Position numbers and translations under genes: made by a program
Assembly (NCBI GenBank): GCA_946902875.1
Contig: OX336354.1
Location: forward strand, 10,203,247-10,267,246
Source: Nematopogon swammerdamellus
Lineage: Eukaryota; Arthropoda; Insecta; Lepidoptera; Adelidae
Direction: 5' to 3'
DNA: 64,000 nt
Shown here: positions 10,332-19,879 of the stretch, one piece after another
How positions within the stretch are numbered: position 1 is the first letter of the stretch
Layout: each line of letters starts with the position of its first letter
Notes under the pieces: generated by a model
The model's database searches: none
What the model was told of the DNA's origin: nothing
Seen by the model: only the letters and a program-made list of their open reading frames with translations

Positions 10332-10432
10332 GACCCCAGATCACAGCTGTGGAGGCGGGGGAGCCGGTGGCCGCAGCGGGACCAGCCCGCCCAAACAGTG
10401 CGGACTTATTTATACATCTGACCCAGTTCACG
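10332..10432 (+). CDS. Candidate exon, phase-matched to 9766-9847
   Basis: Acceptor TGTGTCTCCAG, then GA completes the codon left by the previous exon, and 33 codons follow (GPQITAVEAGEPVAAAG at the start; NSADLFIHLTQFT at the end). A possible donor GTCAGT at 10433 leaves phase 0, compatible with the terminal exon at 12621. Alternatively the frame simply runs on to TAA at 10445-10447. Alanine-, proline- and glycine-rich; no recognised domain. Confidence 0.4.
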
Positions 10433-10592
10433 GTCAGTTTCCCCTAAATATATATCATGTTATCTGTTCCAATCAAACCTTGGATAAAGAATGCTCTGCA
10501 CCTTCAACGCACTCTTTGCGCCAAACTTATTCTCGCTCATACGATGTTCACTCCATCTCGGCGTATGTGAATACTTTACATCCCCCGGGCGG

Positions 10593-10790
10593 CGGCGGGT
10601 GGCCGAGTGGTTTGGGCATCGGCTTCACATGCGAGAGGTCGGCGGTTCGAATCCCGTCGGCGTGTACCAATGAGTTTTTTCTGACGAAAAAATTTACGTG
10701 CATACCTACACCTGCTGCGTCAACGTTCGGAACCGGTGTAAAACTGTAGGACCCTTCCCTTATATGGGTTTTAAATTACCGTGGTTGTGA
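10593..10790 (+). mobile_element. tRNA-like SINE head with linker (SINE-B type, 3' truncated)
   Basis: A tRNA-like segment of about 75 bp: A-box-like TGGCCGAGTGGT, D-stem GCCG/CGGC, an anticodon-arm region GCTTCACATGCGAGAGGTC resembling tRNA-Val(CAC), an exact B box GGTTCGAATCC, and a genomic CCA. Acceptor pairing is poor, so it is not a working tRNA. It runs into 'gtgtaaaactgtagg', the linker also found in SINE-B at 2.5 kb, and stops at the Harbinger-like element. Confidence 0.55.
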
Positions 10791-10792
10791 AG

Positions 10793-11430
10793 GGGCCCAT
10801 ACATGGGGCGATATCTCGTTTCGATCGATCGGCAGAAAATCGTACGATCCATCTTTCGATTTCATCCGCTCACACACGAACCATGTGATCGAACGATTCT
10901 CAGTGTCTGTGCGGACACAAAGCGTATAGCACGTACGCGGGGTGCGCGATGGAGTCGCGCATTGGCGCTTATTTGCTATAAAAGATACTTGCAACAACAA
11001 AGAAAGGAAGACCAGGAGAGAATGGACTAAGAGATGGCTTCTGAAAAGACATCAATATTCTCACATCAATCTTCTCGAGAAATTACGTTTTCATCTCAAA
11101 GATTGGCACAACTACCTTATGATGTCAGAGGAAACATATTCAGAGCTCTTGAAAATCTATCTTTCAGAATAATAAAAAAGATACCAATATGAGACAAGCT
11201 ATGACTCCTCACGAACGTCGCATCCGATCACGCCACACACTTGCGATAGATCGAACGATATTCAGATAGCATGATCGCATACGATATTTTCGGGGTTGCC
11301 GGTTGCGATCTCCGATCGATCGTTCGACTACAAAATTGGATGCGATATTGCCACACACGTACAATCCATCGTTCGATTTTAACATCGAACGACGGATCGT
11401 TACGATAATCGCCCCATGTATGGGGCCCTT
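10793..11430 (+). mobile_element. PIF/Harbinger-like DNA transposon remnant
   Basis: Terminal inverted repeats of about 21 bp (ends CCATACATGGGGCGAT and its complement), with GATCGATCG-rich subterminal sequence at both ends. Internally, bases about 11000-11172 encode RREWTKRWLLKRHQYSH, then LHNEL-like text and MSEETYSELL. This matches the N-terminal region of Harbinger transposases as I recall the family. The DDE domain is missing, so this is an internally deleted copy. No clear 3-bp TSD was found. Confidence 0.65.
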
Positions 11431-11436
11431 CAGACA

Positions 11437-11921
11437 TTATTTTTAAACAAAACAGCTTTACTCACGGTTCTTCACATAGCTCGTGAAGAATGAATTTGTT
11501 AGCCTCGATAGCTCAGTGGTGCAGACAGTCAACTGTCGCTATTGAATGTTAAGCGACGCTGGGTGCGGTCAGTACTTGGATGGGTGACCGCTGACCGTTG
11601 GAGGCTGACCGAGGTTCGGATTCCTCGTAAAACTGTAGGTCCCTTCCCTCCTAATCTTACTTGGTGGTAGGGTTTAACCCGCCCGGGTTGGTACCACCGC
11701 ACTGAATGAAACGTCGGTCAAAACGGCTATGTAAATAGTTTGTGTTTTCCGACCAGTTCAGTGTAGCCGGCACGATCAAAGGGGGAAGCACTGACATGGC
11801 ACCTAGTTCACCCGGTGTTATGGGCTGACATCACGGACGTTGCAGGTGATGTAGCCAACCGTGTCAGATTCCATAAAAAAAAAAAAAGAACCGTGAGTAA
11901 AGCTGTTTTGTTTAAAAATAA
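11437..11921. repeat. Perfect 35-bp inverted repeat enclosing a SINE-A
   Basis: Bases 11437-11471 and 11887-11921 are exact reverse complements (ACTCACGGTTCT against AGAACCGTGAGT at the inner ends). The right arm begins at the end of the SINE A-tail; the left arm ends 26 bp before the SINE start. No direct TSD is visible for the SINE. Confidence 0.85.
11498..11887 (+). mobile_element. SINE-A, full length
   Basis: Head: tRNA-type A box TAGCTCAGTGG; then 5S-like GTTAAGCGACG and AGTACTTGGATGGGTGACC with 29 bp between the start of the first and TGGATGGG, the spacing I recall for 5S rRNA genes; then a tRNA-type GGTTCGGATTCC. The ends of the head, AGCCTC and GAGGCT, can pair. Body: TAGGTCCCTTCCCT, GGTACCACCGCACTGAATG, CGGTCAAAACGGC, GTGTAGCCGGCACGA, GGGAAGCACTGACATGGCAC and TGTTATGGGCTGACATCAC, ending CCATAAAAAA. 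The three promoter parts predict RNA polymerase III transcription. No ORF, so it must depend on a LINE. Confidence 0.85.
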
Positions 11922-12166
11922 AGACCCCTCCCTTGCCCCTTACTAGGTGGTAGGCTCAAATTGTAGGCGACTGGGTTGGTACCACCGTACTGGGTATAAG
12001 ATGGCCGCATAGCAGCCTCGGTTGTGTTCTCCTCTAGTCCAGTATAGCCAGCAATCCAGGGAAGACTCCGGTATGGCACCTACCTTCTCGGAGGTGATAT
12101 TGGCTGGTCGGAGCATGCGCTTTAGCCCCTCCAACTCAGCCACCCATACCGGAATACATAAAAAAA
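11922..12166 (+). mobile_element. SINE-B, 5' truncated
   Basis: Starts in the linker, then ACTAGGTGGTAGG, GGTTGGTACCACCGTACTG, 'gtgttctcctctagtcc', 'gtatagccagca', 'ggaggtgatattggctggtc' and an A-tail. Each module has a counterpart in SINE-A in the same order. Confidence 0.8.
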
Positions 12167-12168
12167 GT

Positions 12169-12390
12169 AAATTCCGTGTTCTGCGCAGCAGAGTGAACAT
12201 CGTCATCAACAGCCCGTATCGATCCACAGCTGGATATAGGCCTCTCACAAGGCACGCTACCACACGCGGAATACCGCTCTTCTCATCCAACCACTCACGA
12301 CTACATTTTTAGATCGCCTGTAAAAAATCACACACATCGTAGATACGGTGCGTTCACATACAGTGAACATTGAACGAGCAGCATTAAAAT
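12169..12390 (-). mobile_element. RTE-type LINE 3' end, reverse (222-bp duplicate of 17.4 kb)
   Basis: In the minus strand a decayed RTE C-terminus can be read (EAYIQLWIDTG, the family end being like GEAYVQQW). Bases 12169-12390 match 17367-17590 closely, including the non-coding flank TAGATCGCCTGTAAAAAATC. Confidence 0.6.
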
Positions 12391-13361
12391 TAAATATATT
12401 ATCTGGTTCAAAGTTTCCCCTGCAAATGACTCTTTTCTACCTCTTATAACACATGCACAGTCCCACATCCCAAAGATTAGCTGGAATGGAATCTCTTGTC
12501 GCATTGTGCTGGCCTTTTGTGTCAACAAGTGTTACAATAAAGAAAATCACTATTATTACTTTTTTAATTTTATATTTGTGTACCTACTTACTTAAAATTA
12601 ATTCATGCAATTTGTTTCAGGATCCCAAATTAATGAAGTTAGATGTGCAGCTCTCGGACAGTGATTGAAATAAAAGCTAAAATTGTTTTTAATAGTTGAG
12701 TTGCAAATGTTAATTAATGATAATTGAAGTAGTTACGTACTGTTTCAAAATAAGAATATACGTGGATGTGTGTTACTAATTTTATAGTCAGTCCGGAGTC
12801 CCACTGTGTAATGCCGCGCACAGATTGTTGCAATGTAACATGTAATGTAATATAACACTCTACACGTGTTACATCAGTTTGGATGCATCGCGCGAACAAA
12901 CCTCGCATTTACTACGAAAGTCCTGCGCGAACCCGTTTCGCCCATTTGTGTTCGTCTGAAAAACAGAAAAAAAATGTGTGTGTTATCTTTTATGCTACAT
13001 TGCAGCAATGTGTACGACTAATTCTTGCATTGCATGCTAACAAACTCAAAATCAGCATGTATATTTTATGGTAATGCAAACTGTTATAAGGTCAAAAAGG
13101 ACAGAATACAACTTTTTAGTTTTACCGCTCATCAAAGCATAAATTAATTAATTCATGGGCTGTACATTAATATTATCAGTTGGAGCATGAAGACATGTAA
13201 GTATCCCATGCTTCACCCAGGTGGAGAACCTAGGTGGAGCAACGGACCCGGGCAGCACAATTCAGTGCATGATACTCGTACATTGCGTGTTATACACGTA
13301 AAGAAAAATAGTTGATCGTTTTCAATTGGTCAGTTCAGTTGGTCGAAGTGGAAAGCCCTGC
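12391..13361. other. AT-rich; only the terminal exon candidate inside
   Basis: Apart from 12621-12668 I see no gene. Short open frames on both strands lack support. Confidence 0.4.
12621..12668 (+). CDS. Candidate terminal exon with poly(A) signal
   Basis: Acceptor ATTTGTTTCAG at 12610-12620, then 15 codons DPKLMKLDVQLSDSD and TGA at 12666-12668. AATAAA follows without a gap (12669-12674). Starts in phase 0, matching the end of the 10332-10432 candidate. The short acidic tail is plausible for a protein C-terminus; the distance from stop codon to poly(A) signal is unusually small. Confidence 0.42.
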   Translation, partial: DPKLMKLDVQLSDSD

Positions 13362-13944
13362 ATCATGACGGGGCGTTGACCGTGGCACTACCGGTAGCAC
13401 TACTAGTAGTGTCACGGTTAAAATGTATTTACCGTAGCACTACTGATTTAATACAGGTAGTGCCACGGTTAAAATTTATTAACCGTAGCACTACTGATTT
13501 AATTTGATAGGTTTACTCCCAAAATACGATAATCCAAAACACTAGCAAAACCCGGGAAACCTGCATTGTGTGAGATTCCAAAGTGAAACTTTTTCGCACT
13601 ATTACTATAAGATTCTAAATAACAAAAATGGCATTTTATTGTTTTAACCGTGGCACAGTCGAAGCTTGTAGGCTTTCCATCAGTTCAATAAAGCACTTAG
13701 TTCCAAAGGACCCTCACACATACAGTGGCAAAGATGTGTTCCTCTGTTTCCAACGCAATTTCTATACATCTGTGCATTTCAAAGCTGTTGCAGTACTTGC
13801 AGTGTATTACTGAGTTATCGATGTGCATGACAGATTGCGAATAATTCTGTACCACTTCAAACGATTTCGATTATTCTTTTTTATATGATATTACTAAAAA
13901 GAAAGAAATAAAAACTTTTTTAAAAAACAAAAAACCGACTCCGA

Positions 13945-14141
13945 TGAAATCACTTTTCGAAGTCGGTGCCAAACCCAACACAAATAAATCTGAACATCAC
14001 TTGCCAGCAATTTAAATCTTTGCCAGCAATAGTTTCTCAAGATGTGGATGTGATGGTTATCCTGATTGCTCTCAGTATGCCATACCCAACACGGCCTTCA
14101 TAAAATGTTTGTGTTTGGCACCGATTTCGAAAAGTGATTTC
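13945..14141. mobile_element. MITE nested in the long-TIR element
   Basis: Inverted repeats GAAATCACTTTTCGAAGTCG... and its near complement ending GAAAAGTGATTTC, both with 'ggtgccaaac' variants; 197 bp; non-coding. Confidence 0.65.
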
Positions 14142-14298
14142 ATGCCCACATATTTCTCACCAAGTACAATCTCGGGTCCTCTAACAGGGGCGTGAATGGG
14201 CACCTGCCAGGCCGGCATGGCATTCGCAACCCCCGCATACGACCGAACGTCTATGGGTGTCGCTAGACACCTTATAGGTGACTCGGCGCCATATAAAC
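14142..14298 (+). mobile_element. LINE-tail D fragment
   Basis: 'tgcccacatatttctc' to 'gactcggcgcc', directly after the MITE; lacks the A-tail and the final TGTCGCGC. Confidence 0.6.
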
Positions 14299-14461
14299 CT
14301 CAAAGCTATCTAATTAAATCAGTGGTGCTACGGTAAATTAATTTAACTGTGGCACTACCTGTATTAAATCAGTAGTGCTACGGTAAATGAATTTTAACCG
14401 TGGCACTACTAGTGACTAGTAGTGCTACCGGTAGTGCCACGGTCAACGCGCGATCATGACA

Positions 14462-14792
14462 TATTCTCATCGCCTGCGTGTTGTTTTAATAACTATTTCT
14501 ATTACATCCATCCTATTAGCATCCCTATACGCTGGGCTTACCGCGGATGCGTACCAATCGGTTCTGCAGATCCTTCCTCTACAGAACCGGTAAACTCTGG
14601 AACGCTCTACCTGCCCACATATTTCCCCCCAAGTATAGTCTCGGGTCTTTCAAGACAGGCGTGAATGGGCACCTGTCAGGCCGGCATGGCATTCGCAGCC
14701 CCCGCATGCGTCCGAATGTCCATGGGCGTCCCTAGACACCTTATGGGTGACTCGGCGCCACATGTCGCGCTTAGTATAAAAAAAAACATAAG
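14462..14792 (+). pseudogene. CR1/Jockey-like LINE reverse transcriptase C-terminus and 3' end
   Basis: Bases 14547-14735 read RFCRSFLYRTGKLWNALP, then AHIFPPKYSLGSFKTGV, which is the conserved end of CR1/Jockey-type ORF2 proteins (typically LWNSLP..VFP..Y....FK). The upstream part needs a frame change. Ends TGTCGCGCTTAGTAT plus an A-run. This is the best copy of LINE-tail D. The long-TIR element lies immediately upstream, its 3' TSD at 14453-14460. Confidence 0.75.
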
Positions 14793-15365
14793 TACCGTGA
14801 ATATATTATAAAGAACGAGTTTTATCTTTTTTTTTATGAAATTAGTTTATTAAGTTTTGTTGTATTTTACGATATAAAATACCACAATATAAGATGTCTA
14901 CGATAATATTATCACATATTATAACGTAATGAGCCGCGAACCGTCGATTTTTTTGCTTTTATTTTGACATTATGTACGCGTAAATTATTAGTTTATGTCT
15001 TCACATCGTCAAACCTCGAAACAAGTCATCCAAGCCATAAGTTACGTAATATAAGTTTAAATATTTGTAAAGCCCTCTAGCAAAATAGAGATAACATAAG
15101 AAAATATGATTTTTTTGTTTCAGTTTTTCTTTTGTTTTTTATTATTTAAGTGCCGATTAAAACACGCCGTTTTTTCTTGTTAACAATATTAACACAAATC
15201 AAATATTACGTTATTCAATTTAAATAATTCGTTATTAAATTTTCTGCGAATGTTAATTTTAAAGTGAGAAAGTTGTTGATTTTCTTCTTAGATTTAAGCA
15301 ATGCGGTCTAAATATATACAATGAAAACATGGAATCGTTTTATTGAGCACCTTATTTTTCCTATA
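14793..15365. other. AT-rich, nothing recognised
   Basis: Very AT-rich with T-runs; no open frame or repeat structure that I can support. Confidence 0.5.
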
Positions 15366-15605
15366 GGGGATATGACTTCCTTCTTATATTACTAGTTGGT
15401 AGGGTTTAACCCGCCCGGGTTGGTACCACCGCACTGACTGAAAGGTCGGTCGAAACGGCTAATATGTAAATAGTTTGTGTTTTCCGTCCAGTTCAGTGTA
15501 GCTGGCACGACCGAAGGGAAGCACTGACGTGGCACCAAGTTCACCCGGTGTTATGGGCTGACATCACGGATGTCGTAGCCAACTGTCAGTATCCATAAAA
15601 AAAAA
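15366..15605 (+). mobile_element. Hybrid SINE (C-head junction, A-body), 5' truncated
   Basis: Begins exactly at the hybrid junction text GGGATATGAC..TTCTTATATTACTAG, which full-length hybrids at 47.9 and 57.0 kb carry between head and body. Then a standard SINE-A body and A-tail. Confidence 0.75.
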
Positions 15606-15844
15606 TATTTTAGCTAAGCAGCTGCTTGAGTACCATGCGATGTGGGTCATCTTTGCAATTTTAATGCATAGGTACTACAATGAAAGGAAAGAGGTCTTTA
15701 TAGAATAAGTAGGTGAGGACGATTCGCCGGTGGGCATAAATGGTACATCCCCTAGAATAACTCATCAAATTAGTTAAATTTCTTTAACCTTAGAAGTGTG
15801 TCTGGCTGGACCGCGCTCAGGCCCTGATATAGACACTCAGTAGA

Positions 15845-16029
15845 GCTATTACGAGTTTCGCTACGCCGCGCCGGCTACGCCGAGGTGTAGCGTGCGTAGA
15901 GAGCGTAAGCGTCTGCGCAGAAGCGAATGCGATAGATTTGCGAACTCGCTTCCGCGCAGCGGCTTACGTTCTCTACGCACGCCACGCTACACCTCGGCGT
16001 AACCGGGGCGTAGCGAATCTCGTGATAGC
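15845..16029. mobile_element. GC-rich foldback MITE
   Basis: One large imperfect hairpin: 15845-15925 pairs with 15945-16029 (GGTGTAGCGTGCGTAGAGA against its complement; ends GCTAT...ATAGC). No ORF. Its GC content is far above the flanks. Confidence 0.8.
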
Positions 16030-16103
16030 CCTGCAGGGCCCAGGCAGTTAACATAATTTAGGGTTAACATTAATATTGCAAAAGACGAACAAAAATGTAC
16101 AGT

Positions 16104-16435
16104 CGGCCGGTACTTACATAAAAATAATAGCCCCACTGCATCTCTCCTCGTGCATCTCGTAAAAGGCGACAAAGGGATAAGGACAAGATTCCGTGCTAAA
16201 GGGTGACAGGCTAGCCACCTCTCACCTCGGCGCGGCCCTTCCAGCGAGTCGTGCCATGCATCAGGTGGGGTTTCGTGCCTTACTTGCTGCTTGATAATTA
16301 TCTTGTCCGAATACTTTGCTAAACGTGATCGGTGGTGTGCTGCCACTTACCAGAGTCCGTGCATCACTACACCGATTACTCTACTTACCCCGATTGTCGG
16401 GATACAGCGTGCGGTGTGTATGTATTTCAAACAAA
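16104..16435 (+). mobile_element. SINE-C, near full length
   Basis: Head GGCCGGTACTTA...AATAGCCCCACTGCATC, then TAAAAGGCGACAAAGGGATA, 'gccacctctcacct', 'cttacttgctgcttgata', 'cgattactctacttacccc', 'gattgtcgggatacagcg'. Shares its first 85 bp or so with the hybrid SINEs. Internal promoter boxes are not obvious; a LINE-derived origin is possible. Confidence 0.75.
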
Positions 16436-16511
16436 AAAATAATGTTATATGTATTATTCACATACCTACTTTGACCAAAGTAGACCAGAGTGTAATACAC
16501 GATACTGACAT

Positions 16512-17310
16512 ATTATTCTTTCTGTGTTCTGTGTGGGCCCCTCCGAAGCTGGGGCTCTAGGCAGAGGTCCAGTTTGCCTAGGCAAAAGTCCGCCACTGAC
16601 CGTGGTACGTGGAGATCCCTCGTCACTGTAAGTCCATTCTCTAGCTAGATCATTAGTAATTTGTGTTGTCACTGCCCAGTGGCGGGGCAAGGCCTAAATT
16701 TGATGTGGGCAAGATATTTATTGCGAGGCCCTCTCTGGTATAGCATGGATTTTATGGATTTTCACTGTTGAAATGGATTTCCGGTATACTGATCAAATCA
16801 AACATGTTTGTCAGCATACCTTTCGTCGATAAGAGTAAACATAATCACATTGCAATAATACTGCCTCCACTGCCTCTGTCCTCCGTTCCCATCTTTTGTC
16901 TAATAAAGGCTTTATAGTGAGCTTTAGTTTGCCTTTGATTAAGTCTAAACATGTTTACTCGGGGTCTCTTTTAATAGATCTAGCTGAATATTTTTCATGA
17001 ATCATGCTCATGCTGCATGAACTTTCGAGGCGCGAGGCCCCTCGGGCCGCGAGAACGTGGGCGATCGACCACGTCGCTCGCCCACGCCTTGCGCCGCCTC
17101 TGGAAACAGGCATGGCTTTAGTTAGGCATGCGTTCTTTATTAAACGAACTAGACAATTCCCCCTCAGTTAACGCAACGGTGCGGTTAGCGGACTCTTAAC
17201 TGCGAAACGTTTTGTTCATTTTTAGTAGTAATTGCATTGAACACGCGCTGTGAACACTTCTTCTTTTTAAATACGAATTTCACGCGAGCGAAGCCGCAGG
17301 CAAAAGCTAG
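16512..17310 (+). mobile_element. Helitron-like element with internal insertion
   Basis: Ends GAATTTCACGCGAGCGAAGC...AAAAGCTAGT at 17310: the GC hairpin plus CTAG of Helitron-like 3' ends. Segments 16515-16670 and 17103-17260 match 18143-18478 in order, so the body is duplicated 1.6 kb downstream; about 430 bp (16672-17102, containing a GC-rich 'cgcgaggcccctcg' region) is inserted in this copy. Confidence 0.55.
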
Positions 17311-17366
17311 TTCTTCATATAAAATATACCGCACGCACGCCTCCCACACGCTTCCCACTCAGAACT

Positions 17367-17590
17367 AAATTCCGTGTTCTGTGCAGCAGAGTGAACATCG
17401 TCATCATCAGCACGTATCGATCCACTGCTGGATATAGGCCTCTCACAAGGCACGCCACCACACGCGGTCTAACGCTCATCTCATCCAACCACTCACGACT
17501 ACATTTTTAGATCGCCTGTAAAAAATCACACACATCGTAGGTACGGTGCATTCACATTACAGTGAATATCGAACGAGCAGCATTAAAATA
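17367..17590 (-). mobile_element. RTE-type LINE 3' end, reverse
   Basis: Partner of 12169-12390 over its full length, better preserved in the 'ccactgctggatataggcc' region. Confidence 0.6.
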
Positions 17591-17611
17591 ATTTTTTTTC
17601 TTTTCTTTTTA

Positions 17612-17722
17612 AAATGTTTCTTTATTAAACGAGCTAGACAATTCCCTCTCAGTGAACCAACGGTGCGGTTAGCGTCCTTTTAACTGCGAAACGTTTTGCT
17701 CATTTTTAGTAGTTATAATAAA
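17612..17722 (+). repeat. Third partial copy of the 17103-17260 segment
   Basis: 'ttctttattaaacgagctagac', 'cggtgcggttagcg' and 'gcgaaacgttttg' in the same order as at 17140-17220 and 18345-18440. Confidence 0.6.
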
Positions 17723-18107
17723 ATTATTCTTTCTGCATTGGCGTATCTAGGGTTATTTTCCAGGGTGGGCCTAGCCCCTGAAAAGCGATGGCCGATGAAG
17801 CCGAAACCCGATGTACCTACGCAATAAAAGTAGGTACCTAATTTGAACTTGAAGTGTTGAGCCGTATTTCGACCATTGATTTCGGAAAGTTTCTTTACCT
17901 AAATAAAATGAAACAAAAGCATTTTTTTAAAGTGTTTATTTTGATTACCTGGATGGAAATGGAATTTTATGTTGATTCCTCAGCTGTAAGATTTAAGTGT
18001 TTTTGTGTGAAATTATTTAAGTGCCCACCCACAGTACAATTTTGGGTTGGCAACCCAACATCCTGGGGTGGGCACCAGACACTTCTGTGGTGGGCCGTGC
18101 CCACCCG

Positions 18108-18127
18108 CCCCCCCCCCCCCCCCCCCC
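18108..18127. repeat. Poly-C run, 20 bases
   Basis: Uninterrupted C20 at the junction between unique sequence and the duplicated Helitron-like segment; length is likely error-prone. Confidence 0.9.
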
Positions 18128-18140
18128 TCTATATACGCCA

Positions 18141-18478
18141 ATGTCTTTCTGTGTTCTGTGTGGGCCCCTCCGAGGATGGGGTTCTAGGGAGCTGCCCAGT
18201 TTGCCTAGGCGAAAGTCCGCCATTGACCGTGGTACGTGGAGATCCCTCGTCACTCTCTAGCTGTAAGTCCATTCTCTATAAAAAAATAGCTAGATCATTA
18301 GTAATGTGTGTTGCCCCATTTGGAAACAGACATGGCTTTACTTAGGCATGCGTTCTTTATTAAACGAACTAGACAATTATTCCCCCCTCAGTTAACGCAA
18401 CGGTGCGGTTAGCGGACTCTTAACTCTGCGAAACGTTTTGTTAATTTTTAGTAGTAATTGCATTGAACACGCGCTGAA
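18141..18478 (+). repeat. Second copy of Helitron-like body segment
   Basis: Matches 16515-16670 plus 17103-17250 without the 430-bp insert, so it shows the pre-insertion structure. Lacks the CTAG terminus. Confidence 0.6.
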
Positions 18479-18676
18479 CGCCAAATGCTCGGCACGTGTC
18501 GAGGCGGGCTTGTGGCTCGCGGGCCGTTTCTTGCAGACGATGTGCGGTTGGGTGGAAAATGGTCCCATTGTTGCTGCGTGCGTGGTTTAAATGTGGTTGC
18601 TTTTGGGTAACTGTAGGGTGTCAGCTCTCATGGTCTGCCCATGAGAGCTGGACCATTTTGCACAGTTCGTTACTTG

Positions 18677-19020
18677 AAAAACAAACCGGCCAAGTGCGAG
18701 TCGTCTCGCGCACCGACGACGCTAGTAATATATATTCGGTGCCGACGCTTCTACACGACAAAAAAATACGTTGAAAAAACACGTTTCTTGTATGGGGTCC
18801 CCATTTTATTATTTGTTTTTATATCCGCCAAAATAAAACATATTCTGTGAAAATTTGAACCGGCTTGCTATTACGATTCCCGGCCAGCCATCGGACGGAC
18901 GGACGGACGGACGGACGGACCGACAGATGGACAAACAGACAGAGAGACAGATGGACAGACACACTTATCACGTTGTAGGCTTAGTAATAGGCTTCCGCAA
19001 CGGGTACGGAAACCTAATAA
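18677..19020 (+). mobile_element. Element E, short copy
   Basis: Starts 'ggccaagtgcgagtcg..ctcgcgcacc', has GGAC and CAGA microsatellite runs at 18894-18960, and ends GTAGGCTTAGTAATAGG... 'ggaaaccta'. Same ends as 60542-61275 and, reversed, 26459-27655. Non-autonomous; class unknown. Confidence 0.65.
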
Positions 19021-19079
19021 TGTTATTTTCATCTGATACTTTATATCATCTGCCTATTTATTGGTTTAACTTGAAAATT

Positions 19080-19251
19080 CAGTCGAAACGGCTAAGTATG
19101 TAAATAGTTTGTGTTTTCCTTCAGTGTAACCGAAGGGAAGCACTAACATGGCACGTGCACTGACATGACACCTAGTTCACCCGGTGTTATGGGCTGACAA
19201 CGCGGATGTTGTAGGTGATGTAGCCAACCGTGTCAGTTTACATAAAAAAAA
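19080..19251 (+). mobile_element. SINE-A 3' half
   Basis: From CGAAACGGCT to the A-tail, with 'gacatggcac' repeated by a small internal duplication. Its 3' flank is duplicated after the 19501 copy. Confidence 0.75.
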
Positions 19252-19500
19252 TTACTTATAGACAATGTAGATAATATACTTTTCTGCCCTTCTAATTTAG
19301 CTCTCAGTGCGGCAAATAGATGGCACAACTCGTACTGATTTGTAGTTTGAAAGATATAATATATGAAAAGGAAAGATTAAAGTTTCTGTATAATTTATTT
19401 GTTTTCGATGAATAACTTATGAATTTCAAATGCATTTATGACTTTTTTTAAAGTCTCAACTCAAATTAAAGCTCGTACGTACGAGTACTTAGCAAGGTTG

Positions 19501-19879
19501 GTCAGCCTCGGTAGCTCAGTGGTGCGCTCGGTCGACTGTTGTTAAGCAACCCTGAGCGCGCGTCAGTACTTGGATGGGTGACCGCTCGACCGTTGGAGGC
19601 TGACCGTGGTTCGGATTCCACGTTAACCTGTAGGCCCCTTCCCTTCTTACCTACCTTACTAGGTGGTAGGGTTTATCCCGCCCAAGTTGATACCACCGCA
19701 CTGAACGAAACGTCGGTCGAAACGGCTATGTAAATAGTTCGAGTTTTCCGTCCAGTTTAGTGTAGCCGATATGAAGTGAAGGGAAGCACTGACATGGCAC
19801 CTAGTTCACCCGGTGCTAAGGGCTGACAACGCGGATGTTGCAGTCAATGTAGCCAATCGTGTCAGTTTCCATAAAAAAA
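19501..19879 (+). mobile_element. SINE-A, full length; clearest composite head
   Basis: TAGCTCAGTGG (A box) at 19511; GTTAAGCAAC at 19541 and AGTACTTGGATGGGTGACC at 19564-19582 (5S-like boxes); GGTTCGGATTCC (B box) at 19608. GTCAGCCTC at 19501-19509 pairs with GAGGCTGAC near 19596-19604, and CGGTCGA pairs with TCGACCG inside, so the 5S-like part sits in a closed stem. Body as at 11.5 kb; ends CCATAAAAAAA. Confidence 0.85.

Larger units (their letters stand above)
13362..14460. mobile_element. DNA transposon with about 150-bp TIRs and 8-bp TSD
   Basis: ATCATGAC at 13362-13369 and 14453-14460 is an 8-bp target duplication. Inside, about 13370-13515 and 14305-14452 are inverted repeats (GCGTTGACCGTGGCAC at the ends) holding several alternating copies of TAGTGCCACGGTTAAA and CCGTAGCACTACTGATTTAA. 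Long TIRs with repeated motifs plus an 8-bp TSD fit hAT-like or P-like non-autonomous elements. Bases 13628-13813 are open on the + strand, but the product is not recognisable; a MITE and a LINE tail have inserted inside. Confidence 0.8.

Noticed and set aside
10593..10669. Functional tRNA-Val gene
   Set aside because: The B box is exact and the arm resembles tRNA-Val(CAC), but acceptor and T-stem pairing fail and it continues into a SINE linker.
12022..12312. ORFs across SINE-B and the RTE tail
   Set aside because: Their translations recur wherever the repeats occur (57.8, 55.3, 2.3 kb); they are repeat shadows.
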